Source: RYN-230 sp963760405 (GTDB taxonomy: Bacteria > Actinomycetota > Actinomycetes > Streptosporangiales > Streptosporangiaceae). Taken from it: a stretch of 64,000 nucleotides of DNA. The notes below the pieces were generated by a model. It was not told the DNA's origin. It worked only from the letters and a program-made list of their open reading frames with translations, and did not search any database. Positions 1 to 8,634 of the stretch are shown here, piece by piece (within the stretch, counting starts at the first letter, position 1; every line of letters begins with the position of its first letter). Location of the stretch: contig CAVXCV010000002.1 of NCBI GenBank assembly GCA_963760405.1, positions 744,001 through 808,000 of the forward strand. Reading direction: 5' to 3'. A program made the translations under genes and the position numbers.

Positions 1-34
1 CTCAAGGGTGCCAAATACCGTACCCGGGCGGGTA

Positions 35-61
35 GCCCGGGCCGGCCTATGCGGCCCGGGC
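35..61 (-). terminator. Hairpin terminator downstream of folD
   Basis: A perfect 10-bp stem (gcccgggccg / cggcccgggc) with a 7-nt loop lies about 55 bases beyond the folD stop on the minus strand. There is no strong T tract, which is usual for GC-rich actinobacterial terminators. Termination is inferred from structure and position only. Confidence 0.5.
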
Positions 62-114
62 GGGTAACCAGGCCCGGGCCGACATCCTAGTTATCCAAGT
101 TACTATCTAGTAGC

Positions 115-1005
115 TTACCCTGTTCCCGCCGCGGCCGCCGGGCCGCCGCTGGTGACATCGGCCATTGCCTCGGCCGCTTCCACCACGTTGGCCAGCAACA
201 TGGCCCGGGTCATCGGGCCGACCCCGCCGGGCATCGGCGCCAGGTAGCCCGCCACCTCGACGACCTCCGGGGCCACGTCCCCGGTCAGCCCGGCGCCGGT
301 CCGGGTGATTCCCACATCCAGCACGGCGGCGCCGGGCCGGATCATACCCGCGGTGACCAGCCCGGGCCGGCCTGCAGCCACGACCACGATGTCCGCCCGC
401 CGGGTATGCGCGGCGAGATCCTTGGTCCCGGTGTGGCACAAGGTCACCGTCGCGTTCTCGGTGCGCCGGGTCAGCAGCAGGCCGAGGGCGCGGCCCACGG
501 TGATGCCGCGGCCGATCACGGTGACGTCCGCCCCGGCGACCGGCACCTCGTAGCGGCGGAGGAGCTCGACGATCCCGCGCGGCGTGCACGGCAGCGGCCC
601 GGGCTCGCCCAGTACCAGCCGGCCGAGGTTGAGCGGGTGCAGGCCGTCTGCGTCCTTCGCTGGGTCGATCAGGCCCAGCATCCGGCTCGCGTCCAGCCCG
701 GCCGGCAGTGGCAGCTGGACCAGGTAGCCGGTACACGCCGGATCGGCGTTCAGTTCCCCGATCACCGCCTCGACCTGCTCCTGGGTGGCGTCGGCCGGCA
801 GGTCCCGGCGGATGCTCGCGATACCCACCTCCGCGCAGTCCCGGTGCTTGCCGTTGACATAAGCGCGGCTACCCGGGTCATCGCCGACCAGCACGGTGCC
901 CAGGCCGGGCACGACGCCGCGCTCGGCCAGCCGGGCCACCCGGCCGGCCAGCTCGCGCTTGATCACGGCGGCGGTCGCCTTGCCATCCAGGATCCGCGCG
1001 GTCAT
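115..1005 (-). CDS. folD: Bifunctional methylenetetrahydrofolate dehydrogenase / methenyltetrahydrofolate cyclohydrolase FolD
   Basis: This 296-aa cytosolic enzyme interconverts 5,10-methylene-THF, 5,10-methenyl-THF and 10-formyl-THF with NADP. That supplies the formyl donor used by the neighbouring PurN and PurH. Visible family marks are the substrate-site Tyr49 and catalytic Lys53 in YVNGKHRDC, QLPLP at 97-101, KDADG around 117-121, the cofactor loop GRGITVG near 165-171, and the C-terminal PMPGGVGPMT signature. Length is normal for the family. An AGGAAAGG ribosome-binding site precedes the ATG. It follows purH on the same strand after about 110 bases, so co-transcription as a purine and one-carbon unit is plausible. 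Confidence 0.97.
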   Translation of the reverse strand: MTARILDGKATAAVIKRELAGRVARLAERGVVPGLGTVLVGDDPGSRAYVNGKHRDCAEVGIASIRRDLPADATQEQVEAVIGELNADPACTGYLVQLPLPAGLDASRMLGLIDPAKDADGLHPLNLGRLVLGEPGPLPCTPRGIVELLRRYEVPVAGADVTVIGRGITVGRALGLLLTRRTENATVTLCHTGTKDLAAHTRRADIVVVAAGRPGLVTAGMIRPGAAVLDVGITRTGAGLTGDVAPEVVEVAGYLAPMPGGVGPMTRAMLLANVVEAAEAMADVTSGGPAAAAGTG

Positions 1006-1116
1006 CGGCCTTTCCTGCTCTCCCGGCCCGGTGCCAGATACTGCTGTGCCCGGTCCTCGCTCACCACGCCCCCTCGGCGGACTCTGTCTCGATAGCAGCT
1101 GGTCTCGATGGAAGTC

Positions 1117-2814
1117 TCAGTGGAAGAAGTGCCGTACCCCGGTGAAGTACAGGGTGAGGCCGGCCTCGGCCGCGGCCGAGATGACCGCGTCGTCCCGTAC
1201 CGAGCCGCCCGGTTCCACCACGGCGCGTACCCCGGCCTCGGTCAGTACCTGCAGCCCGTCCGGGAACGGGAAAAAGGCGTCGCTGGCCCCGGCCGACCCG
1301 ACGGCCCGGTCCCCGGCCCGGGCCACGGCCAGCCGCGCTGAGTCGACCCGGTTCACCTGGCCCATGCCCACGCCCACGGTGGCCCGGCCCGCCGCGAGCA
1401 GGATCGCGTTGGATTTGACGCTGCGGCAGGCACGCCAGGCGAACACGAGGTCAGCAAGAAGGCCAGCGGACGCGGGCGGCCCCGCCTTGAGGTCCCACCG
1501 GGCGGGGTCGTCACCGGGGGCGGTGAGCAGGTCCGGGGTCTGCAGCAGCATGCCGCCGGGATCGATCTGGCGCCATTCCGCCGGATGGCCGCCAGGCGCC
1601 GGGCTCGGCCGCCATCCACCGCCCTGCCCTGGGCCAGGCTCGCCCTGCCCTGGGCCAGGCTCGCCCTGAGCCGGGCCGGGGCCGTCCTGACCGGGCCTGG
1701 AGCCAGCGGGCGGCGGGCAGGCCAGCAGCCGCAGGTTCTTCTTGGCGGTCAGGATGCCCAGCGCGGCCGGATCGAACCCGGGCGCGATGACGATCTCGGT
1801 GAAGATGTCCACGATCTGCCCGGCCAGCTCGGCGGTCACGATCCCGTTGGCCGCGATCACCCCGCCAAAGGCGGACACCGGGTCGCAGGCGTGCGCCTTG
1901 CGGTGCGCCTCGGCCAGGTCGGCACCGAGGGCGATGCCGCACGGGTTGGAGTGCTTGACGATGGCCACGCACGGCTCGGCGAAGTCGAAGGCGGCCCGCC
2001 AGGCCGCCGCACCGTCCACGTAGTTGTTGTAGGACATGGCCTTGCCGTGCAGCTGGGTGGCGCTGCTGATGCCAGCCCGCTGGGCCGCCGCCGGGCCGCC
2101 GCCCGCTGGCACGTACAGGGCGGCCCGCTGGTGCGGGTTTTCCCCGTAGCGGAGCACCTCGCTTCTGGCCCAGAGCCCGCCTGCCACATCCGGCCAGCCA
2201 GATTCCTGCGCCGCCTCGTCCGGCGCGTAGTCCGCGGCGAACCAGGACGCGACCGCGCAATCGTAGGCAGCGGTCCGGGCGTAAGCCCGGGCGGCGAATC
2301 GGCGCCGCTGGGCCAGGGTGAACCCGCCGTCCGTCACCGCCTCGGCCACCGCTCCGTACATGGCCGGGTCGGTGATCACCGTGACGTGCGCGTGGTTCTT
2401 CGCGGCCGCGCGCACCATGGCCGGGCCGCCGATGTCGATCTGCTCGACGCACTCCGCGGCGGGGGCGCCGCTACTGACCGCGGCCTCGAACGGGTACAGG
2501 TTGGACACCAGCAGCTCGAACGGGGCGATGCCGAGCTCGGCGAGCGTGCTCTCGTGCGCGGGCTTGTTCAGGTCGGCCAGCAGCCCGGCGTGCACGGCCG
2601 GGTGCAGCGTCTTCACCCGGCCGTCCAGGCACTCGGGGAAGCGGGTGACCTCCTCCACCGGGGTGACCGGGACACCCGAGTCGCGGATCACCCGGGCGGT
2701 GCTGCCAGTGCTGACGATCTCGACGCCCGCAGCGTGCAGCGCGGCGGCCAGGCTGTCCAGCCCGGTCTTGTCGTAGACGCTGATCAGCGCGCGCCTGATC
2801 GGTACCTTCGTCAC
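1117..2814 (-). CDS. purH: Bifunctional AICAR transformylase / IMP cyclohydrolase PurH
   Basis: PurH catalyses the last two steps of IMP synthesis: formylation of AICAR and ring closure. I start it at the GTG whose first base overlaps the purN stop (GTGA overlap, 565 aa). The frame is open 12 codons further upstream, but that would run deeper into purN. The N-terminal IMP cyclohydrolase (MGS-like) domain starts at RRALISVYDKTG. The transformylase part shows KTLHPAVHAGLL, YGENPHQRA and KHSNPCG. The C-terminus FTGVRHFFH is typical of PurH. An unusual proline/glycine/glutamine-rich stretch of about 45 residues (around 366-412) interrupts the transformylase domain and contains two copies of GEPGPGQ. 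Normal homologues run directly from the LRLL strand to the QIDPGG segment. Confidence 0.97.
   Translation of the reverse strand: MTKVPIRRALISVYDKTGLDSLAAALHAAGVEIVSTGSTARVIRDSGVPVTPVEEVTRFPECLDGRVKTLHPAVHAGLLADLNKPAHESTLAELGIAPFELLVSNLYPFEAAVSSGAPAAECVEQIDIGGPAMVRAAAKNHAHVTVITDPAMYGAVAEAVTDGGFTLAQRRRFAARAYARTAAYDCAVASWFAADYAPDEAAQESGWPDVAGGLWARSEVLRYGENPHQRAALYVPAGGGPAAAQRAGISSATQLHGKAMSYNNYVDGAAAWRAAFDFAEPCVAIVKHSNPCGIALGADLAEAHRKAHACDPVSAFGGVIAANGIVTAELAGQIVDIFTEIVIAPGFDPAALGILTAKKNLRLLACPPPAGSRPGQDGPGPAQGEPGPGQGEPGPGQGGGWRPSPAPGGHPAEWRQIDPGGMLLQTPDLLTAPGDDPARWDLKAGPPASAGLLADLVFAWRACRSVKSNAILLAAGRATVGVGMGQVNRVDSARLAVARAGDRAVGSAGASDAFFPFPDGLQVLTEAGVRAVVEPGGSVRDDAVISAAAEAGLTLYFTGVRHFFH
1621..1662 (-). 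repeat. Two exact 21-bp tandem repeats inside purH
   Basis: Two identical 21-bp units lie back to back (1621-1641 and 1642-1662), followed by a degenerate third start. On the coding strand each encodes GEPGPGQ, so copy-number change would stay in frame. They form the core of the low-complexity insertion in PurH. Confidence 0.9.
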
Positions 2815-3419
2815 CGGCCGATCCTTACCTTCCTGCCCCTCACGGTCCACCCCTCGCGGACCATCCGGCCCACAGTCTCCACGAGCAGCGCGCGTTCGGC
2901 CACCTTGACCCGCTCATGCAAGACGGCCTCGTCGTCATCGTCGAGCACCGGAACGGGCGCCTGGGCGATCACCGGGCCGGTATCGGTGCCCGCGTCCACC
3001 AGGAATACGGTGCAGCCCGTCATCTTCACGCCGTAGTCGAGCGCGTCCCGCACCCCGTGCATCCCCGGGAAGGCTGGCAGCAGCGCCGGATGCGTGTTGA
3101 TCAGCCGGCCGCCGAACGTGTCCAGGAACGGCGGGCCGACCAGCTTCATGAATCCGGCCAGGACAACCAGATCGGGCTGGGCGGCAGCGCACGCGGCCGT
3201 GATCGCCCGGTCCCAGTCCGCCCGGTCCGGGTAGTCCTTGACCCGGTGCACGAAGGTAGGCACCCCGGAGCGCTCCGCCCGGGCGAGCGCCTCGATGCCC
3301 GCCCGGTCCGCCCCCACCGCGGCTACCCGTGCGCCGTACTCCTCATCAGCACACGCGTCCAGCAGCGCCTGCAGGTTCGTCCCGGCGCCTGAGACGAGGA
3401 CGACCAGGCGTGCACGCAT
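2811..3419 (-). CDS. purN: Phosphoribosylglycinamide formyltransferase PurN
   Basis: PurN transfers the formyl group of 10-formyl-THF to GAR in purine synthesis. The 202-aa length is typical. Visible are the N-terminal phosphate loop SGAGTNLQALL, the catalytic pair Asn108 and His110 in LINTHPALLPAFPG, and catalytic Asp146 in DAGTDTGPVIAQ. Its TGA overlaps the purH GTG, so the two proteins are translationally coupled. It comes directly before purH, as in many actinobacteria. Confidence 0.97.
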   Translation of the reverse strand: MRARLVVLVSGAGTNLQALLDACADEEYGARVAAVGADRAGIEALARAERSGVPTFVHRVKDYPDRADWDRAITAACAAAQPDLVVLAGFMKLVGPPFLDTFGGRLINTHPALLPAFPGMHGVRDALDYGVKMTGCTVFLVDAGTDTGPVIAQAPVPVLDDDDEAVLHERVKVAERALLVETVGRMVREGWTVRGRKVRIGR

Positions 3420-4030
3420 GCGGCCACCCTAACCGGCGGGCAGGAGCAGCCTGGCCAGCCCCTGCCCGCCTGGTCTCGTAGGCCACCCGCCGGCCCACCT
3501 GCCGCGCTGATGTTCCCCTGGCTGCGGCCTGCGGGGCTGGCGTGGCCGGTGAGCCCCGTGTGGCGCCGACGCGGGCAACCACCGCCCTACGTGGTGGCAA
3601 ATGCGCAAATACGACGCTATCCCCACCCCGTAGCTGCGGGCAGGCAGCCCGGCCCTCCGGGCCGCAGTACTAACGGGACTAATGACACTGATGTGGCAGA
3701 TGAGTTCGCGGAGAGTCGTCCGGGCCCGGAGTAGCCGTGGGCCGAGGGATGGTGACCAGCGGGCCGTCGGCGTGGCCGTGGCCCCAGGGACCGGTGGGCT
3801 TGGCCCGGGAGCCGGTGGGCGTGGCTGGGGGGACCGTGGCAGGTGACCCGGCGTCAGCCTTTGGCATGATGTGTCCCGGCTGGGGCGGCCAGCAAAATAG
3901 GATGCTCGTCGGTCCGTGTCCGCCGCCTCGTCACCTTCCTGGAGCATCCTGCCGATGACCCCTGGCCCCTCCGCTCCGCCACCTGAGCAGCCACCTGCCG
4001 GGGCGCCGGGCCCCGAGCCGGGCGCGCAGC
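3420..4030. other. Intergenic region between purN and the DUF4190-like gene
   Basis: About 600 bases separate purN (minus strand) from the plus-strand membrane-protein gene. I see short G-rich direct repeats (variants of accggtgggc near 3790-3830) and an ATG at 3955. That ATG opens a Pro/Glu-rich frame which stops inside the following 46-bp repeats. I find no RNA gene, convincing promoter or conserved ORF. Confidence 0.5.
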
Positions 4031-4167
4031 GTGAGCCGGCCCAAGATGAGCCGGTCCAGGATGAGCCGACGCGAGGTGAGCCTGGCCCAAGATGAGCCGG
4101 TCCAGGATGAGCCGACGCGAGGTGAGCCTGGCCCAAGATGAGCCGGTCCAGGATGAGCCGACGCGAG
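4031..4167. repeat. Tandem 45/46-bp repeat, three units
   Basis: Three near-identical units lie head to tail: 4031-4075 (45 bp), 4076-4121 (46 bp) and 4122-4167 (46 bp). A partial fourth begins at 4168. The first unit lacks one T relative to the others. Since 45 is divisible by three and 46 is not, the repeats change reading frame as they are crossed. Read from ATG 3955, unit 1 encodes EPAQDEPVQDEPTRG, and the same frame then meets TGA in unit 2. Confidence 0.9.
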
Positions 4168-4719
4168 GTGAGCCCGGCCACCGGTGAGCCAGCACCGGGT
4201 GTGTCCATGCCGGCCGAGCCAACGCCGGGCGGGCCGGCCCCGGGTGGGTCAGCGTTCCCGTACGGTGGCCCGGGGCGCAGCCACGCCGAACGGCTGTGCC
4301 AGGCCAAGGCCAAGCCGCTGAGCCCGGCGGACGCCGCCCATCAGCAACGAGCCATCGCGGCCCTGTTCCTCGGCCTGCTGAGCCTGCTCGGCCTGCTCGG
4401 CCTCAGCAACCTACAGCGCGGCGTGTACATCGTCGCGTTCGCGTTGCTGGTCGGCGGACTCGCGGTCTGGCAGGCGATCACCGCGTGGCGCCGGGCCAGG
4501 CGCAGCGGGACCCGGGGGCCGCGGGGCGCCGTCGCCGCGATCGTGCTCGGCGGGATCGGCGCGCTGCTCAGTGCCGTGCTGCTGGGCGGGTTCGCCTTCT
4601 TCGGCCACCAGGTGACCACGTTCTCCCAGTGCCTGAGCGGGGCGAACACGATCACCGCGGAGCAGGCCTGCCAGAACCAGTTCATCCGCGCGGTCGAGGG
4701 CCCGCGGCACCGGCCCTGA
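4138..4719 (+). CDS. DUF4190-like small membrane protein, start uncertain
   Basis: The supported part is residues from about 45 onward. It begins with a polar lead (LSPADAAHQQRAIAAL) and contains three hydrophobic segments (ALFLGLLSLLGLLGL, YIVAFALLVGGLAVW, GAVAAIVLGGIGALLSAVLLGGFAFF) and a short extracytoplasmic C-terminus with two cysteines. This resembles actinobacterial DUF4190 proteins, which usually have a proline-rich cytosolic N-terminus before the membrane helices. The first ATG of this frame lies in the third 46-bp repeat, so the true start may be GTG 4201 or ATG 4207. Alternatively an upstream N-terminus from ATG 3955 has been knocked out of frame by the repeats. Function unknown. 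Confidence 0.6.
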   Translation: MSRSRMSRREVSPATGEPAPGVSMPAEPTPGGPAPGGSAFPYGGPGRSHAERLCQAKAKPLSPADAAHQQRAIAALFLGLLSLLGLLGLSNLQRGVYIVAFALLVGGLAVWQAITAWRRARRSGTRGPRGAVAAIVLGGIGALLSAVLLGGFAFFGHQVTTFSQCLSGANTITAEQACQNQFIRAVEGPRHRP

Positions 4720-4773
4720 CCGCTCCCCACTACGGCAGGCCTGCCCAGGGCAGAGCCGCCCGGCAACTCCGGC

Positions 4774-6171
4774 CTAAGGCAGAGCCGCCGGGCCGGGCGG
4801 CGGGGCAGGCTCGGCCAGCCCGCTGTCCTCGTCGTCCGCCCATGGGTCCAGGTAGATCCGGTGCGCCGGGTCGTCCTCGGCCGCCCCGGCCGCCCCGACG
4901 GCCCTGGCCTCGGCCGGGCTGCTGACCAGCAGCCCGGCGGCCTGGCCGCCCGCCTGGCGCAGCCGCAGCCAGTTCACCAGGCCCGCGGTAACTGCGGCCG
5001 CGACGCCCACTTCCAGCACCGCCACCACCCCGGCCTGCCAGCCGGACGGCCCGACCGCGGCGAGCCGGCCACTGCCCAGCGGGCCGCCCGCGAACGCGGC
5101 GAGCAGGCCCACCACGCATCCGGTGATGACACCACTGGCAAATCCCCACAACGGGGCGAGCTCGACCGAGGGAGTGGGGGCGGCCCGCGCGGTCAGCAGC
5201 CCGCCGAACGCCCCCGCCAGGTACGGCACCGCGAGCACGGCCAGGGACGCCCAGCCGGGCACCGCGGAGTGGGCGCCGGACGGCAGTGCGCTGAGCATCG
5301 GCAGCATCGGCAGTGAGCCCAGCGCGGATCCGGTCGGCGCGACCACCGTCCCGATCCCGAACGCGAAGCCGGGACCGAGCGCGTAGCAGATCGCCCAGAC
5401 CACCGCGTTCGGCACGTAACCGACCTGGACCAGCAGCAGGAGTACCGCGCCGACCGCGCCGGGGTCGAGCGCGCTGTCCACCGACCGGAAGGTGCCCATG
5501 CTGGCGACCATGGACGCGCCGGCCATGATGGCACCCGCAGCGACCAGCACGGCTAGCGCGCCGACCGAGCCGAGGAACACGGCGCGGGTCCGGGGCGGCA
5601 GCAGCCGGATCAGCCGGGCCCACGGGGCCAGCGCGCGCGCCCCGCCCAGGCCGCCCGCGACCAGCGCCAGCAGGAACCCGGCCAGCACCGCTTGCGGCAG
5701 CGAGGGCACGGCTAGCGTGGACCGGCTGACCAGCGCCAGCGCGCCCGCCACCAGCGCGTACGGCACCGCCAGCGCGAACGCCGCGTAACCCACCTCGGCC
5801 AGCCGGGTCACCTCGCCCTTGCGGACTACCCAGCGCCCAGCCAGCCAGAGCAGGGCACCGGGCAGCAGCACCAGGCCCAGCGGGAGCATGCCGATCCGCC
5901 CCGCCCCATGCAACGAGAACCCCACGTGGTGGCCGACCAGCCAGAGCGCCGCGGCGGTGCGCAGCACCCCGGGCAGCCCCAGTCCAGCGTGCGGTGCGGC
6001 GATCCAGCCCGCGAGCACCAGCAGCGTGATGAGGACCAGCCCGGTGCCAGCCGCCGCGCAGGCACCGATCGCCCCGGTGATCACCAGTGGCCGGGCCGGA
6101 CCGGGCGGCGGCCTGCCGGGACCGCGGCCGTCGTCGGCCATGCGCTCAGCAGGCAGGGCAGATGTGGTCAC
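4774..6171 (-). CDS. perM: PerM-like polytopic membrane protein (DUF6350 family)
   Basis: This 465-aa integral membrane protein has many hydrophobic segments from residue 30 onward (for example ITGAIGACAAAGTGLVLITL) and an acidic/proline tail. Identification rests on family appearance and synteny. In Mycobacterium tuberculosis perM (Rv0955) lies between sucCD and purN-purH, and this gene occupies the same slot. Mycobacterial PerM is linked to cell division and persistence. I infer the same family but not necessarily the same role. The GTG start follows an AGGATAGGG stretch. A sharp inverted repeat separates it from sucD. Confidence 0.8.
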   Translation of the reverse strand: MTTSALPAERMADDGRGPGRPPPGPARPLVITGAIGACAAAGTGLVLITLLVLAGWIAAPHAGLGLPGVLRTAAALWLVGHHVGFSLHGAGRIGMLPLGLVLLPGALLWLAGRWVVRKGEVTRLAEVGYAAFALAVPYALVAGALALVSRSTLAVPSLPQAVLAGFLLALVAGGLGGARALAPWARLIRLLPPRTRAVFLGSVGALAVLVAAGAIMAGASMVASMGTFRSVDSALDPGAVGAVLLLLVQVGYVPNAVVWAICYALGPGFAFGIGTVVAPTGSALGSLPMLPMLSALPSGAHSAVPGWASLAVLAVPYLAGAFGGLLTARAAPTPSVELAPLWGFASGVITGCVVGLLAAFAGGPLGSGRLAAVGPSGWQAGVVAVLEVGVAAAVTAGLVNWLRLRQAGGQAAGLLVSSPAEARAVGAAGAAEDDPAHRIYLDPWADDEDSGLAEPAPPPGPAALP

Positions 6172-6181
6172 AGGACCCTAT

Positions 6182-6202
6182 CCTGGCAACCCGGTTGCCA
6201 GG
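6182..6202 (-). terminator. Perfect inverted repeat between sucD and perM
   Basis: cctggcaac and gttgccagg form a perfect stem with a minimal loop. It lies after the sucD stop and only 11 bases before the perM start, so it could attenuate transcription into perM or be an operator. Structure seen; role inferred. Confidence 0.4.
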
Positions 6203-6267
6203 CCGGGTGGAGGCGCGCCGCAGCCCCGCCCTGGGTCCGGCGGCCCAGGGCCGCGGGCCGGCCGCGG

Positions 6268-7164
6268 TTAGCTGGCGGCGGAGCCCCGCATGACGTCGCG
6301 GACCAGGCGCGCGGTCTCGCTCGGCGTGCGGCCCACCCGGACCCCGACCTTCTCCAGCGCTTCCTTCTTGGCCTGCGCGGTCCCGGCCGAGCCGGAAATG
6401 ATCGCGCCAGCATGCCCCATGGTCTTGCCCTCGGGCGCGGTGAAGCCGGCCACGTAGGCCACCACCGGCTTGCTGACGTGCGCTTCCACGTAGGCCGCGG
6501 CACGTTCCTCGGCATCGCCGCCGATCTCGCCGATCATCACGATCGCCTCGGTCTCCGGGTCTTCCTGGAACGCCTCGAGGCAGTCGATATGCGTGGTGCC
6601 GATGACCGGGTCGCCGCCGATGCCAACGGCGGTCGAGAAGCCGATGTCCCGCAGCTCGTACATCATCTGGTAGGTCAGCGTGCCCGACTTTGAGACGAGC
6701 CCGATCCGGCCTTCGGTGGTGATGTCGGCGGGGATGATGCCAGCGTTGGATTTACCCGGCGAGGCGACCCCGGGGCAGTTCGGGCCGACGATCCGGGTGG
6801 TGTTCCCGTTGGCGCTGGCGTACGCCCAGAACTCCGCGGTGTCATGCACCGGGATGCCCTCGGTGATCACGATCACCAGCGGGATGCCCGCGTCCACCGC
6901 CTCGGTCACCGCCGCCTTCGTGCCGGCCGGCGGGACGAAGACCACGGAGACATCCGCCCCGGTGGCGGCCATCGTCTCGGCCACCGTGCCGAACACCGGC
7001 ACCGCGGCGGCGCCCAGGTCAAGGGTCTGCCCGGCCTTCCGCGGGTTCGTGCCGCCGACGACCTTGGTGCCAGCGGCCAGCATCCGGCGGCCGTGCTTGC
7101 TGCCTTCCGAGCCGGTGATGCCCTGGATCATGATCCGGCTGTCGCCGGTCAGGAAGATCGCCAT
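6268..7164 (-). CDS. sucD: Succinate-CoA ligase, alpha subunit SucD
   Basis: SucD is the CoA-binding, phosphohistidine-carrying subunit of succinyl-CoA synthetase in the TCA cycle. The start chosen is the ATG one base after the sucC stop (MAIFLTGDSRIMIQGITGSEG, 298 aa). The frame is open further upstream, but that part only shadows sucC. Key features are the N-terminal Rossmann CoA-binding domain, PNCPG around the middle, and the active-site histidine in KTMGHAGAIISG near residue 246. It is co-transcribed with sucC. Confidence 0.97.
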   Translation of the reverse strand: MAIFLTGDSRIMIQGITGSEGSKHGRRMLAAGTKVVGGTNPRKAGQTLDLGAAAVPVFGTVAETMAATGADVSVVFVPPAGTKAAVTEAVDAGIPLVIVITEGIPVHDTAEFWAYASANGNTTRIVGPNCPGVASPGKSNAGIIPADITTEGRIGLVSKSGTLTYQMMYELRDIGFSTAVGIGGDPVIGTTHIDCLEAFQEDPETEAIVMIGEIGGDAEERAAAYVEAHVSKPVVAYVAGFTAPEGKTMGHAGAIISGSAGTAQAKKEALEKVGVRVGRTPSETARLVRDVMRGSAAS

Positions 7165-7165
7165 C

Positions 7166-8362
7166 TCATGCTCCTGTCGCGGGGGCGGCGGCCAGTTCCG
7201 CGGCCCGCCGGGCCGCGTCGTCCATGGTTTCCACCTGCTCAACTGAGGGCAGGCCAGCCTCGGCCAGGATGCGCCGGCCCTCCTCGGCGTTGTTGCCGTC
7301 CAGCCGGACCACGATCGGGTGGGTGACCTGCTCGCCCCGGCTCGCCAGCATGCCGAGCGCGGACACGATCCCGTTGGCGACCGCGTCACATGAGGTGATG
7401 CCGCCGAACACGTTGACCAGGACGCTGCGCACGGAGCTGTCGGACAGCACGATCTCCAGGCCGTCGGCCATCACCTCGGCCGAGGCCCCGCCGCCGATGT
7501 CCAGGAAGTTCGCGGGCCGTACCCCGCCGAGGGCCTCACCGGCCAGGGCCACCACGTCGAGGGTGGACATGACCAGCCCCGCCCCGTTGCCGATGATGCC
7601 GACCTGGCCGTCCAGCTTGACGTAGTTGAGGTGCTTGGCCTTGGCCTTGGCCTCCAGCGGGTCGGCCGCCTCGGCGTCAGCGAACCTGGCGTGGTCCTGC
7701 CGGTAGGCCGCGTTGTCGTCCAGGCTGACCTTGCCGTCCACGGCGAGCACGTCGCCCTGGTCGGTCAGGGCCATCGGGTTGACCTCGACCAGGGTGGCAT
7801 CCTCGTCGGCGAACACGGCCCAGAGCCGCTCGGCGAGTACCGCCGCCTTGTCCGCTGCCTCCGGCGGCAGGCCACCGGCCTGGATGATCTCGGCCGCCTT
7901 GGCGGCATCCACCCCGGTGAGCGGGTCAATGGGAACCCGCGCGACCGCCTCCGGGCTGGAGTGCGCGACCTCCTCGATCTCCACCCCGCCCTGCACCGAG
8001 CAGATCGCCACGAAGGTACGGGCGGACCGGTCGAGCAGGTAGGACAGGTAGTACTCCTGCGCGATGTCCGAGGCCTCGGCGATCAGCACCCGGTGCACAG
8101 TGTGGCCCTTGATGTCCATACCGAGGATCTGGCGAGCCTTGGCGTCCGCTTCTTCCGGGCCGTTGGCGAGCTTTACGCCGCCCGCCTTCCCCCGGCCCCC
8201 GGTCTTCACCTGGGCCTTGACCACGACTAGCGGCGAGCCTTCCGCCTCATAGCCCGCCGCGATCCCGCTCGCTTCGGCTGGCGTGGTGGCGACGCGGCCG
8301 CGTTGCACGGGTACCCCGTACTCAGCGAACAGTTCCTTCGCCTGATACTCAAACAGGTCCAC
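7166..8362 (-). CDS. sucC: Succinate-CoA ligase, beta subunit SucC
   Basis: This is the ATP-grasp subunit of succinyl-CoA synthetase. The start is the GTG of VDLFEYQAKELFAEYGVPV (398 aa), because the family begins exactly there and GAGGA lies about nine bases upstream. The open frame extends another 41 codons with no family character. The ATP-grasp domain includes VKAQVKTGGRGKAGGV and the metal site VEVNPMALT. The C-terminal ligase domain has GNGAGLVMSTLD and DIGGGAS. The sucD start follows after one base, so the pair is tightly coupled. A 69-bp dispersed inverted-repeat element lies about 150 bases upstream. Confidence 0.97.
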   Translation of the reverse strand: MDLFEYQAKELFAEYGVPVQRGRVATTPAEASGIAAGYEAEGSPLVVVKAQVKTGGRGKAGGVKLANGPEEADAKARQILGMDIKGHTVHRVLIAEASDIAQEYYLSYLLDRSARTFVAICSVQGGVEIEEVAHSSPEAVARVPIDPLTGVDAAKAAEIIQAGGLPPEAADKAAVLAERLWAVFADEDATLVEVNPMALTDQGDVLAVDGKVSLDDNAAYRQDHARFADAEAADPLEAKAKAKHLNYVKLDGQVGIIGNGAGLVMSTLDVVALAGEALGGVRPANFLDIGGGASAEVMADGLEIVLSDSSVRSVLVNVFGGITSCDAVANGIVSALGMLASRGEQVTHPIVVRLDGNNAEEGRRILAEAGLPSVEQVETMDDAARRAAELAAAPATGA

Positions 8363-8508
8363 TAACGTCCGTCCTCGGGTGGGCACGATCCCGGCCTCGG
8401 GTGGGCACGATTCCGGAGGCAGCCTACCCGCCACCAGCCCTGCGGTCCCGCCCACCCCGTACCCCGTGCTGGTGATCATCCCCACGCCCGGGGCGCCCGG
8501 GGCAGCAT

Positions 8509-8595
8509 CTTTTCACGCGTTCCCTGCGGACATTTCCGGACAAACCACTCGTGATCATGACTGGAACTCGTGAAAAGTGCCGCAGGCCATGATCA
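8509..8595 (-). repeat. Dispersed inverted-repeat element, copy 1
   Basis: A 69-bp core (8509-8577) is bounded by 15-bp inverted repeats, cttttcacgcgttcc and ggaactcgtgaaaag, which match at 14 of 15 positions. The flank out to 8595 carries the motif TGATCATGGCC on the minus strand. The same arrangement and internal words recur in opposite orientation at 33518-33626 and in a diverged form at 38951-39000. It lies between sucC and the B12-binding gene. It resembles a small non-coding interspersed (MITE or REP-like) element. Confidence 0.75.
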
Positions 8596-8634
8596 ATGTG
8601 ACTGGTGGTGCTGGTGATGCCTGCGTCGGCGGGG

